A stretch of 5,550 nucleotides of DNA, taken from Bryobacterales bacterium (GTDB lineage: Bacteria > Acidobacteriota > Terriglobia > Bryobacterales > Bryobacteraceae). Below are positions 1-5,550 of the stretch, piece after piece (the stretch's first letter is position 1; each line of letters starts with the position of its first letter). The notes under the pieces were generated by a model. That model was not told the origin of the DNA and made no database searches. It was given only the letters and a program-made list of their open reading frames with translations. Position numbers and translations under genes: made by a program. The DNA lies in assembly GCA_003487005.1 (NCBI GenBank), contig DNFG01000242.1, positions 1-5,550 of the forward strand, given 5' to 3'.

Positions 1-24
1 TTCGAGGGCGCCGGCGCCCTCGAA
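1..24. repeat. Perfect 24-bp palindrome inside the hydrolase gene
   Basis: The 12 bases TTCGAGGGCGCC at 1-12 are followed immediately by their exact reverse complement at 13-24, with no mismatch and no spacer. The palindrome could extend further: base 25 is A, so a T just before the window would lengthen it. In frame it encodes FEGAGALE of the hydrolase. As RNA it could fold into a GC-rich stem of about 9-10 bp with a small loop. No function is evident; a dimeric-protein binding site, an RNA hairpin or coincidence are all possible. Confidence 0.7.
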
Positions 25-984
25 ATCCCCGCCTCCCTCACCGCCTGGCAGTCCCAGCGCGATCGCGTCCGTCAGATCGTCCTCAATTCCCTCGGCGACC
101 TCCCCCCACGCCCCGCCGCCCTCCAGGTCCGCGTCCTCTCCACCGACCACAAAGACGGCTATCGTATCGAAAAATTCGTCTTTGACAACGGCATCGACTC
201 CTCCGTCCCCGGCTACATCGCCATCCCCGACCGCCGCTCCGGCCGCCTCCCCGCCATCCTCACCATGCACGGCCACGGCTCCAGCAAGGAAAACATGTTC
301 GGCTACCAGCCCACCTCCCAAAACGTCGCCGAAATGCTCGCCAAACGCGGCTATGTCGTCCTCGGCATCGACAGCTACTTCAACGGCGAACGCCGCGGCA
401 CCGGCCCCGCCGGCGACCTCGAAATGCAGCAGCAGCGCGCCGACCAGGAAATGTCCCTCTTCAAACTCAACCTCTGGCTCGGCCGCACTCTCTGGGGCAT
501 GATGCTCCGCGATGAACAGATCGCCCTCGATTACCTCGCCTCCCGCCCCGAAGTCGACCCCGCCCGCATCGGCGTCCAGGGCATGAGCATGGGTTCCACC
601 CGCGCCTGGTGGCTTGCCGCCATCGATGACCGCGTCAAAGCCGTCGTCGGCGTCGCCTGCTTCACCCGCTACCAGGACCTGATCGCCATCCGCGCCCTGC
701 GCGCCCACGGCATCTACTACTTCGTCCCCGGCCTCCTCAAACACTTCGATTCCGAGGGCGTCATGGCCCTCCTCGCCCCCCGTCCCTTCCTCGCCCTCAC
801 CGGCGACCGCGATGCCGGATCTCCCCCCGAAGGCATGAAGACCCTCGAATCCATCCTCAACCGCTTCTACGCCCTCTACAACCGCCCCCAGGCCTTCCAG
901 AGCATCATCTACCCCGAAACCGGACACGTCTACAACGACGACATGAAACAGAAAATGCTCGCCTGGTTCGACCGCTTCCTCTAA
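1..984 (+). CDS. Alpha/beta hydrolase, dienelactone hydrolase / acetyl xylan esterase-like (5' partial)
   Basis: The reading frame is open from base 1 to TAA at 982-984, giving 327 residues; the true start lies outside the window. The internal ATG at 265 is not the start, because the codons before it continue the fold (strand-like VPGYIAIP leading into the oxyanion-hole segment). Numbering from base 1, the sequence shows HGHG at residues 90-93 (oxyanion hole), GIDSYFNGER around 122-131, the nucleophile elbow GMSMG with Ser196, a candidate acid Asp269 or Asp271 in GDRDAGSP, and catalytic His309 in ETGHVY. This is a complete Ser-Asp-His triad in the order usual for the DLH/AXE1 group, so it probably hydrolyses an ester; the substrate cannot be read from sequence. 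About 88 residues precede the oxyanion hole, so perhaps only a short N-terminus or signal peptide is missing. Its cellular location is therefore unknown. Codons are strongly C-ending. The gene is convergent with the nitrilase gene and its promoter is not in view. Confidence 0.93.
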   Translation, partial: FEGAGALEIPASLTAWQSQRDRVRQIVLNSLGDLPPRPAALQVRVLSTDHKDGYRIEKFVFDNGIDSSVPGYIAIPDRRSGRLPAILTMHGHGSSKENMFGYQPTSQNVAEMLAKRGYVVLGIDSYFNGERRGTGPAGDLEMQQQRADQEMSLFKLNLWLGRTLWGMMLRDEQIALDYLASRPEVDPARIGVQGMSMGSTRAWWLAAIDDRVKAVVGVACFTRYQDLIAIRALRAHGIYYFVPGLLKHFDSEGVMALLAPRPFLALTGDRDAGSPPEGMKTLESILNRFYALYNRPQAFQSIIYPETGHVYNDDMKQKMLAWFDRFL

Positions 985-1850
985 GAACCCTCGCCCGCTC
1001 CACCATCCCCATCGTTTACCCGGAACTCGAACAGGTCCGGCCGCCCGTAGTGCCCCGCCACGTCCAGGTCAAACTTGCCCTCGGTGATCCGAGACAGATC
1101 CAGGTCCGCCACGAGAAGCCCCTCGCCGCCCCGCAACGGCCCGGCCAGCACCTCGCCGAAGGGATCCACGATCACACTGCCCCCGCCAATCGCCCCCCAC
1201 TCGCCCTCCTCCTGCCACTGGCAGGCCGATAACACGAAGCATCGCCCTTCGATCGCGATGTGACGCATCGTCGGCAGCCACGTCTCGCGGTCATCCACCG
1301 TCGGCGCGCAATACAACTGAACCCCCTTCTGGTACAGCGCCAGCCGCAACTGCGGCATGTAATTCTCCCAACAGATCGCCGCCCCCAGACGCCCCAATTC
1401 TGTCTCCACCACCCCCAGCGTCCGCCCGTCTCCAAAGCCCCAGATCACCCGCTCCGCCGCCGTCGGCATCACTTTCCGCCGCCGCCCCGCCAGGACCCCC
1501 TCCGGCGAGAAGAACCACACACTGCAATACAAAGTCCCCAACACCCGCTCCACCACCCCCACCACCAGCCAGATCCCATGCCGCGCCGCCATCGCGCCCA
1601 ACTCCGCCGGATCCTCCACCGCCGCCTCCGCGTAGCGCGCGAACAACCGCCGCCCCTCCGGCGTCCGCCGCCCCACCGTCACCCCAAAATCCAGACCCTT
1701 CGGATAGCCGCCCACCAGGGCCTCGGGAAACACCACCACCTGCGCCCCCGCTTCCGCCGCCCGGCGCGTCCACTCCTCCACCCGCGCCAGCGTCGCCGCC
1801 CGGTCCCAGGGTGTCGAACCCGTCTGCACCACGGCCGCCCGCACCATCAT
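981..1850 (-). CDS. Nitrilase (carbon-nitrogen hydrolase superfamily, nitrilase branch)
   Basis: A 289-residue soluble protein without signal peptide or membrane segment, predicted to hydrolyse a nitrile to the carboxylic acid and ammonia in the cytoplasm. The full catalytic set is visible: Glu43 in VVFPEALVGGYPKG, Lys126 in RRRKVMPT, the second conserved Glu134 in AAERVIWGFGDG, and nucleophile Cys160 in AAICWENYMP. The Cys-Trp-Glu signature separates true nitrilases from amidases and carbamoylases of the superfamily. CAPTVDDRETW, HIAIEGRCFVLSA and the C-terminal GHYGRPDLFEF resemble the aromatic/plant NIT4-type and related bacterial nitrilases as I recall them; the actual substrate is unknown. 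The start at 1850 is chosen because its ATG overlaps the upstream TGA (ATGA) and has GAGGAG 6 nt upstream; a second ATG at 1847 is also possible. The open frame continues upstream to 2273, but that low-complexity Gly/Ala-rich stretch is a shadow of the DUF4198 gene. The TAG stop overlaps the convergent hydrolase stop. Confidence 0.95.
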   Translation of the reverse strand: MMVRAAVVQTGSTPWDRAATLARVEEWTRRAAEAGAQVVVFPEALVGGYPKGLDFGVTVGRRTPEGRRLFARYAEAAVEDPAELGAMAARHGIWLVVGVVERVLGTLYCSVWFFSPEGVLAGRRRKVMPTAAERVIWGFGDGRTLGVVETELGRLGAAICWENYMPQLRLALYQKGVQLYCAPTVDDRETWLPTMRHIAIEGRCFVLSACQWQEEGEWGAIGGGSVIVDPFGEVLAGPLRGGEGLLVADLDLSRITEGKFDLDVAGHYGRPDLFEFRVNDGDGGAGEGS

Positions 1851-2647
1851 CGTTGACTCCTCACCTCGAACGTCAGCGAAGCCGAATACGTGTCCCAGTC
1901 CGCCTCCCGCCGGTCCAGACGCCGCATCAACCGCAGCGTGTGCAGTTTCCAGACTCCCGCCTCCAGCCGGACGCTCGTCCCCCCGCGCGCGTCCGTCGGA
2001 CCCGCCGCCAGGCTCCCCATCTTGCCCGACGCGTCCACCCAGCGCACGTTCACCAGCGCCCCGCGCAATGCCGCCCCCCGGAAGACCACGCGCAGCGGCA
2101 GCACTTCGCCCGCCCGCAGCAGCGCCGGATTCTTCAGCGGGACGATCTCCAGCGGCTGGCCCAAAGGCTTCTCGACGGCTCCCCCCGCTTCCCCCGCCAC
2201 CAATAGAGTCTTTGCCGAACGCCGGATCAACTCCCGCCCCGGCCGCCGCGCTTCCCCCTGGCGGCTGCGCCATTCGATCGTCTCCATCGCTCCTTCATCC
2301 GCCAGATATGCCTCGAAATCGTCCGCTTCCAGTTCGCGCAACTGCGCCAGGGTTTCCACCGCCGCATAGAAAGACCCCGCCCGCGCCGGCGCCGTCAACT
2401 GCGTCACCGTCCGGTCGCCCGCCTCCTGCCAGTCCCGCAACGCCGCTCCCGTCGACAACCGCCCCCGCGTCAACGCCTCCACCGCCGTCGCGTACTCGCT
2501 CGCCGGAAAGAAATCGCCCCCGTGCAGCGCCAGTTCACAACTCTCACCCGGCGCGAGTGTGAACCGTTCAGGCAGCAGGTAGGCGTCCTGCGCCAGCAGT
2601 GCCGGAATGAAATACAGAAGGAAGGGAAGGGAAGACGCGCGGATCAT
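1847..2647 (-). CDS. Secreted DUF4198 domain protein
   Basis: A 266-residue protein with an N-terminal export signal: a hydrophobic core at about residues 7-18 (LPFLLYFIPALL) and a likely cleavage after Ala19 (LLA|QD). The rest matches the DUF4198 pattern as I know it: an opening LLPERFTLAPGESCELAL (23-40), FEAYLADEG (111-119), PGRELIRRSAKTLLV (136-150), EKPLGQPLEIVP (159-170), LRAGEVLPLRVVFRGAALRGALVNV (177-201), a TDARG turn (218-222) and the closing strand YSASLTFEV (254-262). The family is periplasmic or cell-surface and of unknown function; it was once mislabelled as the nickel-transport component NikM, so a metal role should not be assumed. The His common just after the signal peptide is absent here. 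The ATG at 2647 follows GGAAGAAG at 2658-2651. The gene lies 33 nt downstream of the metalloprotease and overlaps the nitrilase by 4 nt (ATGA). Confidence 0.85.
   Translation of the reverse strand: MIRASSLPFLLYFIPALLAQDAYLLPERFTLAPGESCELALHGGDFFPASEYATAVEALTRGRLSTGAALRDWQEAGDRTVTQLTAPARAGSFYAAVETLAQLRELEADDFEAYLADEGAMETIEWRSRQGEARRPGRELIRRSAKTLLVAGEAGGAVEKPLGQPLEIVPLKNPALLRAGEVLPLRVVFRGAALRGALVNVRWVDASGKMGSLAAGPTDARGGTSVRLEAGVWKLHTLRLMRRLDRREADWDTYSASLTFEVRSQR
1857..1862 (-). promoter_or_regulatory. Shine-Dalgarno site of the nitrilase gene
   Basis: Read on the minus strand this is GAGGAG, six bases before the ATG at 1850 and nine before the ATG at 1847. It lies within the last codons of the DUF4198 gene. 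It supports internal initiation close to 1850 rather than the longer open frame reaching 2273, and suggests that nitrilase translation is coupled to the upstream gene but can also start independently. Confidence 0.75.
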
Positions 2648-2650
2648 TCG

Positions 2651-2658
2651 CTTCTTCC
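2651..2658 (-). promoter_or_regulatory. Probable ribosome binding site of the DUF4198 gene
   Basis: On the minus strand this reads GGAAGAAG and ends three bases before the ATG at 2647; counted from the GGAAG part the spacing is six. It supports the 2647 start. An ATG at 2660 overlaps it but is out of frame with the gene. Confidence 0.55.
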
Positions 2659-2661
2659 ATG

Positions 2662-2678
2662 GTACGCCGCCCGCGTAC
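2662..2678 (-). other. Intercistronic hairpin between metalloprotease and DUF4198 genes
   Basis: On the minus strand GTACGC, a five-base GGGCG loop and the exact complement GCGTAC form a 6-bp stem. It fills most of the 33-nt gap, starting two bases after the metalloprotease TAA and ending just before the ribosome binding site of the next gene. No U-run follows, so it does not look like an intrinsic terminator. It may modulate RNA stability or initiation at the downstream gene, or it may be chance in GC-rich DNA. Confidence 0.45.
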
Positions 2679-2680
2679 TC

Positions 2681-5182
2681 TTATCGGACTGGAATCGTCA
2701 CCGGCTGGGACTTCACCCCGCCCGCGCTCAGCACCAGCGGCACCGCCGCGCCCCGGGGTGTCTCTTCCGCCAGCGTCACATAGACCGTGTGCCCCGCCGC
2801 TGTCTTCTGCACCAGCACGACCTTGTGCGCCACCTCGCCGCTGTGCACCGCCACGTCCGCCGTCTTGGCATCGTCCGCCAGACCCGTCACCAGCAACTGG
2901 AACATCTCGCCCGAACCCACCGCCGATCCGCTCTGCAGCATCAGGCCCATCAGCGTCTGCACCGCCGTGATCACCGGAGGCGCCGGCGGCGGCGGCAGAA
3001 TGACGATCGCTCCCGGCAGCACCGGCTCACCCTGCACCTTCATTTCCACCTTCGCCACGCCCGCGGCCAATCCCGCCGGAACCAGCACCGTCGCAGCCGT
3101 CCCGTTCGTCTCCAACACCATCGCCGCCTGCCCGCCTATCGTCACCTGCGTCGTCGATGCGTACAACGGCGAAGTCAGATTCCCCACCGGCAGAGTCACC
3201 CGGCTTCCCCCGTACACCGGCACGTCCGCCATCGCCGACATCACCACAAAAGCCCTCCGGATCCCCGCCGGATAGATGTTCAGCGCGTTCTCCACCGTCC
3301 CCATCGACAATCCGTTCACCGCCGTCAGCGTCAGCGGACCCGCCGCCGCCGCCGGAGACACCACCACCTCCGCCAGCGCCCGGTCCGGCGCCAACCGCCA
3401 AACCCGCTTCACCGCCACATCGCTCGTCCCAAACCCCAATTTCGGCGCCTGCTTCCACTGCGTGCCCGTCCCCGTGATCTCCACCACCGTCTCCACTCCC
3501 GAAGGCAGGTAGACCGTCTCCATCCGGACCACCGGCGCTTCCGGCCGCTCGAAGACGTGCACGTGATTCGTACCCCCGTCCAGCATCGCCGAACTTTGAC
3601 CCTCGGCGTCAAACACGCTCACGCGCGCCGCGTGCCCGTCCAGCCCCGCCGGAGCCTCCACCCGCAACACCCCTTCTTCCCGTTCCCGGATCACCCCTGC
3701 CGCCCCGTCAAACACCACCCGCTCCGCGCGCTCAACGCCGTGGCCGCGCACCACCACCGTCCCCGCCGCTTCCGTCTCCACTCCGGTGATCTCCGGCGGC
3801 CCCGCCTTCGTCACCCGGTACGCGCCCGGCGCCACGTGGGTCTCCCCGTTCTGCCGGAACAGCATGTGCCGGACCCCCGGCGCCGCCTCCGCCGGAACCG
3901 ACAGGTTCATCTGCAAGTAGCTCGGCGCGGGCGCGTACGCAAACGCCCCGGGCGCCAGCAGCGTCTCCGGCGCATTCAGCAGTGATGCGGACAACCCCGC
4001 CACCGGACCCGTCGCCGTCGACATCCCGTACCCGAACAACACCACCGAAGCCAGTTCCTCGCCCGCCTTCATGTACGCCGGCTTCACGGCCTGCTGCCCG
4101 AAGAACCGGTATGTCTGCACCGAATGCAGATTCACCTTCGCCCGCGGTTGCACCGTAAACCAAACGCTGTCATTCACTTCCCCCGCAACCACTTCCACCA
4201 TGTGCTGCGGCGTGCTTCCACCTGGGAAAAACACCAGATCGAACGCCCCGCCCGGCGCCATCGCCCCGTCCGGCCCCTGCGGCAAGTCCAGATTCACCGG
4301 CTGTGGTTCACCCGCCAGTCCCGGCGGCAGCGGGTGCGCATACACATAGTACGAGCCCGGCGCCAGACCCCGGATCCGGTAACTCCCATCCGGCATCGTC
4401 AGCGCGCTCACCGCCTCCCCCGTCGCCGTCAATGCCACCACCGACGCCAGGTGCACGCCCTGTCCGCCCATCAACACCCGGCCCGAAATCGTCCCCGTCT
4501 GCTTCAGAAACTGCTCCGTCGGGTACAGCATCGAAATCCCGGCCACATCGTCCGCCGCCAGCGGATCGCCCTTCGTCGTCGCCCGCGTGATCTCGGTCGA
4601 CATCGTCCCCGATGCCCAACTGTGCTGCAACCCCAGCGTGTGCCCCATCTCGTGCACGATCGTCTGGTACAGGCGCTCACTCCAACTCGGCCGCGCCGGC
4701 TCCGCCAGATTCGATGGCAGCACCAGCAGCGACTTCACGATCGGAACAAACACCGTCCCGTCTTTCTCCGTCACCTCACCGAGCACTTCCGGCCCCGCCA
4801 AAGCCACCAGCCCCGGAGGCACCTCGTCAAAAACCACTTCCACCCGCGGTCCGCTCATCGGCGTCCCCGGCTCGATCAATCCCCCGAACGTCAGCCGCAA
4901 TTCCGAAGTCGAAACCGAATTCCAGACCTCCGCCGCCGATTGAATCTGGCTGAATAGCGCCAGTTTGGTGTCCCCTTCCACCATCGCCTCGGGTCCGTTC
5001 CGGTCGATGAAGAACGGAATCCGCTTGCCAGGCACGGAGCGCAAATCAAACCGTGTCAATACCGCTTCATACCGCCCGTTTTGCAGGATGTAGCGCATGA
5101 AATGCGCGTAGCCGGAGGCCTCCTGCAAGCCGGCCAGCAGCATCGCCGCCAGCCCCAGCGCCACCCCGAAGCGCCGCTTCAT
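2681..5182 (-). CDS. Secreted matrixin-like zinc metalloprotease with regulatory-like and Ig-like C-terminal modules
   Basis: An 833-residue exported protein. A signal peptide covers about residues 1-24 (Lys-Arg-Arg, then a hydrophobic core, likely cut near ASG|YA). The catalytic domain spans about 45-221: helix QIQSAAEVWNSV (79-90), the zinc site HEMGHTLGLQHS with ligands His177, His181 and His187 and catalytic Glu178, a Met-turn at Met194 (GTMS), and the matrixin-type end LAADDVAGISMLYP (208-221). A carboxypeptidase-regulatory-like beta module follows at about 228-285 (TISGRVLMGG to PDGSYRIRGLAPGSYYVYA). The rest is a chain of Ig/IPT-like beta modules at roughly 350-460, 461-545, 549-638 and 640-728, a Pro-rich hinge (730-736) and a last module 737-833 ending VTIPVR. 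Module borders are estimates. It presumably cleaves proteins or peptides outside the cytoplasm. There is no cysteine in the whole protein, hence no cysteine-switch propeptide. The ATG at 5182 overlaps the upstream TGA by 4 nt, behind a G-rich GGGGGTGG stretch. No cell-wall anchor, transmembrane tail or secretion tag is evident at the C-terminus. Confidence 0.92.
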   Translation of the reverse strand: MKRRFGVALGLAAMLLAGLQEASGYAHFMRYILQNGRYEAVLTRFDLRSVPGKRIPFFIDRNGPEAMVEGDTKLALFSQIQSAAEVWNSVSTSELRLTFGGLIEPGTPMSGPRVEVVFDEVPPGLVALAGPEVLGEVTEKDGTVFVPIVKSLLVLPSNLAEPARPSWSERLYQTIVHEMGHTLGLQHSWASGTMSTEITRATTKGDPLAADDVAGISMLYPTEQFLKQTGTISGRVLMGGQGVHLASVVALTATGEAVSALTMPDGSYRIRGLAPGSYYVYAHPLPPGLAGEPQPVNLDLPQGPDGAMAPGGAFDLVFFPGGSTPQHMVEVVAGEVNDSVWFTVQPRAKVNLHSVQTYRFFGQQAVKPAYMKAGEELASVVLFGYGMSTATGPVAGLSASLLNAPETLLAPGAFAYAPAPSYLQMNLSVPAEAAPGVRHMLFRQNGETHVAPGAYRVTKAGPPEITGVETEAAGTVVVRGHGVERAERVVFDGAAGVIREREEGVLRVEAPAGLDGHAARVSVFDAEGQSSAMLDGGTNHVHVFERPEAPVVRMETVYLPSGVETVVEITGTGTQWKQAPKLGFGTSDVAVKRVWRLAPDRALAEVVVSPAAAAGPLTLTAVNGLSMGTVENALNIYPAGIRRAFVVMSAMADVPVYGGSRVTLPVGNLTSPLYASTTQVTIGGQAAMVLETNGTAATVLVPAGLAAGVAKVEMKVQGEPVLPGAIVILPPPPAPPVITAVQTLMGLMLQSGSAVGSGEMFQLLVTGLADDAKTADVAVHSGEVAHKVVLVQKTAAGHTVYVTLAEETPRGAAVPLVLSAGGVKSQPVTIPVR

Positions 5183-5550
5183 CGCGCCACCCCCGCGCCG
5201 CGCACCCGCCGCTCCAGGTCACCCCAGGTCAGCTCAATCGCCCCGTCCGCCACCTCTTTGCCTTGTTTGTCAACAACATGCGCCGTCGCCGGGCCGCGCC
5301 GCAACACCACCTCGCCCGCGCTGTTCACCCCCGCGGTAAACAACCCCTGCGACAACCCGATAATGTGGTGCACGCCCGATCTGCTCGTCCAGACAAACAC
5401 GACATACTCTTCGCCCGCCGTCAGCTTCGGAGTCCCCGCAAACGATTGACGCGCAAGGCCCACGCTCCCGCCCGGCACGCTCAGCCGCAACGTCCCCGAT
5501 GCCGTCCCCTTCAGCGATTCCGACACCTGGAACGTGTAATCCGTGTAGAT
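5179..5550 (-). CDS. Small beta-rich protein encoded upstream of the metalloprotease (5' partial), unknown function
   Basis: The frame is open from the window edge to TGA at 5181-5179, giving the last 123 residues. A GTG at 5526 could serve as a start, but the preceding codons (IYTDYTFQ) continue a beta strand typical of this protein type, so the true start lies outside. Visible features, numbered from the edge, are YTDYTFQVSESLKGT (2-16), LRLSVPGG (21-28), EEYVVFVWTS (47-56), HHIIGLSQGLF (61-71) and an amphipathic tail LTWGDLERRVR (107-117). The fragment has no cysteine. I recall similar small proteins next to matrixin-like proteases in acidobacterial and deltaproteobacterial genomes, but know no assigned function. 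The ATGA overlap with the protease gene implies coupled synthesis, so a partner, chaperone or inhibitor role is conceivable but unproven. Export is likely but cannot be confirmed without the N-terminus. Confidence 0.82.
   Translation of the reverse strand: MYTDYTFQVSESLKGTASGTLRLSVPGGSVGLARQSFAGTPKLTAGEEYVVFVWTSRSGVHHIIGLSQGLFTAGVNSAGEVVLRRGPATAHVVDKQGKEVADGAIELTWGDLERRVRGAGVAR

Noticed and set aside
981..1040. Possible intrinsic terminator at the convergent junction
   Set aside because: I found no stem with a following T-run on either strand here.
1851..2273. N-terminal extension of the nitrilase frame by 141 residues
   Set aside because: The extension is low-complexity Gly/Ala/Arg-rich and overlaps the DUF4198 gene in another frame. 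A good ribosome binding site and the ATGA overlap place the start at 1850.
2970..2999. GCC/GGC triplet run resembling a microsatellite
   Set aside because: It encodes the proline-rich hinge (PPPPAPP) of the metalloprotease and is short and imperfect.
2522..3985. Long + strand open frame of 487 codons opposite the protease and DUF4198 genes
   Set aside because: It is extremely rich in Arg, His and Pro, has no recognisable domain, and runs antisense to two well-supported genes. This is the expected shadow of GC-biased codons.
4124..4957. + strand open frame of 277 codons over the metalloprotease catalytic region
   Set aside because: It lies opposite the conserved zinc-site region, has Arg/His-biased composition and no coherent protein features.
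5168..5180. GAAGCG-C-CGCTTC inverted repeat at the start of the metalloprotease gene
   Set aside because: The central spacer is one base, so only a short stem with a three-base loop could form, and the sequence is explained by the Lys-Arg-Arg-Phe codons of a signal peptide.
5263..5276. TTGTT-TGTC-AACAA inverted repeat in an AT-richer patch
   Set aside because: The five-pair AT-rich stem is weak, lies inside coding sequence and is unremarkable by chance.

Overview
This is a compact, high-GC stretch of bacterial chromosome that is almost entirely coding. The style of the proteins suggests an Acidobacteriota genome of the Solibacter/Bryobacter kind. The evidence is a matrixin-type metalloprotease followed by carboxypeptidase-regulatory-like and Ig-like modules, a small secreted beta-rich partner, a DUF4198 protein, and strong G/C third-position bias. 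This taxonomic reading is an inference from protein style, because no marker gene is present.

Layout: a + strand alpha/beta hydrolase of the dienelactone hydrolase / acetyl xylan esterase type fills positions 1-984, with its N-terminus cut by the window edge. Converging on it from the right is a minus-strand cluster of four genes. In transcription order these are a small beta-rich protein (5550-5179, 5' end outside the window), an 833-residue secreted metzincin protease with a long fibre-like C-terminal region (5182-2681), a secreted DUF4198 protein (2647-1847), and a cytoplasmic nitrilase (1850-981). The spacings are a 4-nt overlap, a 33-nt gap and a second 4-nt overlap. Both overlaps have the ATGA form typical of translational coupling, so the four genes look like one operon whose promoter lies beyond position 5550. 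The two opposing transcription units meet with overlapping stop codons and no visible terminator.

Functionally the cluster mixes proteins predicted to be exported (protease, DUF4198 protein, probably the small upstream protein) with a soluble nitrilase carrying a complete Glu-Lys-Cys catalytic set. No pathway joining them is evident. The protease and small upstream protein may form a functional pair; the nitrilase may be a passenger or may handle a nitrile. Items worth a second look are a perfect 24-bp palindrome inside the hydrolase gene, a completely cysteine-free metalloprotease, a DUF4198 protein lacking the histidine usual at the mature N-terminus, the plant-like nitrilase coupled to it, a small hairpin in the only real intergenic gap, and a C-rich + strand across the window whichever strand is coding. 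I found no RNA gene, CRISPR array, insertion sequence or clearly novel system.
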